Of a stretch of 64,000 nucleotides of DNA, positions 63,356 through 64,000 are shown piece by piece. The DNA is from Sutcliffiella cohnii (GTDB taxonomy: Bacteria > Bacillota > Bacilli > Bacillales > Bacillaceae_I), in the NCBI RefSeq assembly GCF_002250055.1, contig NZ_CP018866.1, positions 2,348,501 through 2,412,500 on the forward strand, given 5' to 3'. The notes beneath the pieces were generated by a model. It saw only the letters and a program-made list of their open reading frames with translations. It did not search any database and was not told the origin of the DNA. Position numbers and translations under genes: made by a program. The stretch's first letter is position 1; every line of letters begins with the position of its first letter.

Positions 63356-63705
63356 TTATGATGCTAGTATTATCCGTTTCAATTGAATCACCATTATAAA
63401 ATTATGCGAACATTATACCGAACAATTACCTACTAATATAATGGTTTTATAGTTTCCAATTACATAAAAAATAGCGCCAATTTCTCTTTAATATCGGCAC
63501 TTTACTATATGTTTAGCGTTAAGCTCTTGGAGATTGAAACATGTCATACTTACGTGGTTATATCGTTTTTAACGCTTGCTTTTTTGAAAATTTGTCATTT
63601 GGTTGTAATTTATAATATTTTTGTTGACACAAGCAATAGGATGGTCGTCCACACAATTATTGGTAATAATAGTCCTAACAAGTGTTAACGTATTCCTTTC
63701 TCAGA

Positions 63706-64000
63706 TTATAAGATAGACATATTCCAATAATCTTCAGCCTCGTATAGATGTTCCAACACTTCATTTGCAACCTCTTCATAAATGTTTTTAGATTCATATT
63801 CAACATCGTATCTAAACCATTGACCCTTCGTTTCTTTCAACCTGAACTTATTATGTAAGTCATGTGCTGTTACTTTATTGGGTAGCACTTTCTCCCCCCA
63901 TGAATGAGTAATTCCTTCAGATGGACATACCCCCACTTCAATTACAAAACCTCCTCCATACCTGTCAAACTGGAAAGTCATCAAGTCTATTTTGTCCTTG
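63706..64000 (-). CDS. DUF4304-like protein (N-terminus outside window)
   Basis: Partial gene; the frame is open to the window edge. The visible 97 residues hold LMTFQFDRYGGGFVIEVGVC, SEGITHSWGEKVLPNKVTAH and DLHNKFRLKETKG, then a helical end. This matches the pattern of DUF4304 proteins, which are small and of unknown function and are often found near immunity-type genes. No terminator is visible directly downstream. Confidence 0.7.
   Translation of the reverse strand, partial: KDKIDLMTFQFDRYGGGFVIEVGVCPSEGITHSWGEKVLPNKVTAHDLHNKFRLKETKGQWFRYDVEYESKNIYEEVANEVLEHLYEAEDYWNMSIL

Overview
The window is low-GC, Gram-positive, spore-former-type DNA, most like a Bacillaceae (Bacillus-like) chromosome. 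The signs are strong AAGGAGG-type ribosome binding sites with many TTG and GTG starts, a bacillithiol-dependent FosB, a SpoIID-like protein, a yoaS-yozG-yoaT locus as in Bacillus subtilis, a bd oxidase of the YthA/YthB type with CydCD, and many small lipoproteins. I see no rRNA, tRNA, CRISPR array or intact prophage. This is a family-level inference from remembered protein families; no database search was run.

Layout. 1-4.9 kb holds the end of a CstA peptide transporter, a small protein ending in Cys-Cys with a cysteine-free ArsA-like ATPase, three small conserved genes, a candidate structured RNA with its own terminator, and a lipoprotein that seems to start at ATT. 4.9-17 kb is core-like: two DMT transporters, the tRNA hydroxylase TrhO, prephenate dehydratase PheA, a very large LysM/Ig-like/GH18 wall protein and a Vpr-type subtilase. 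17-20.2 kb carries DUF2975, HTH, DUF817 and an additional cis-isoprenyl transferase, apparently one operon behind a palindromic operator.

20.4-31.2 kb is an accessory stretch of small lipoproteins, membrane proteins and resistance-like enzymes (nucleotidyltransferase, frameshifted P-loop kinase, arylamine N-acetyltransferase, FosB). 31.4-39.9 kb has an orphan EcsB-like permease, an HhH protein with a gene relic behind it, and a cydABCD operon. 39.9-64 kb is almost entirely minus-strand single-gene units: GNATs, Nudix, a nucleotidyltransferase, GrpB, MBL hydrolase, a beta-lactamase-fold pseudoenzyme, SpoIID-like, AraC, PhzF, TIGR01777, nitroreductase, MerR/SRPBCC. This part is rich in relics: an IS1595 fragment that cuts an MBL gene, frameshifted genes and orphan C-terminal pieces.

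Many of these minus-strand units are separated by a recurring terminator-like repeat whose tail, read on the minus strand, is TATTTTTGTTGAAGT. No single spectacular new system is obvious. The best candidates for something undescribed are the Cys-Cys protein/ArsA pair, the structured RNA at about 3985-4213, the isoprenyl transferase linked to yoaT, and the dispersed terminator repeat.
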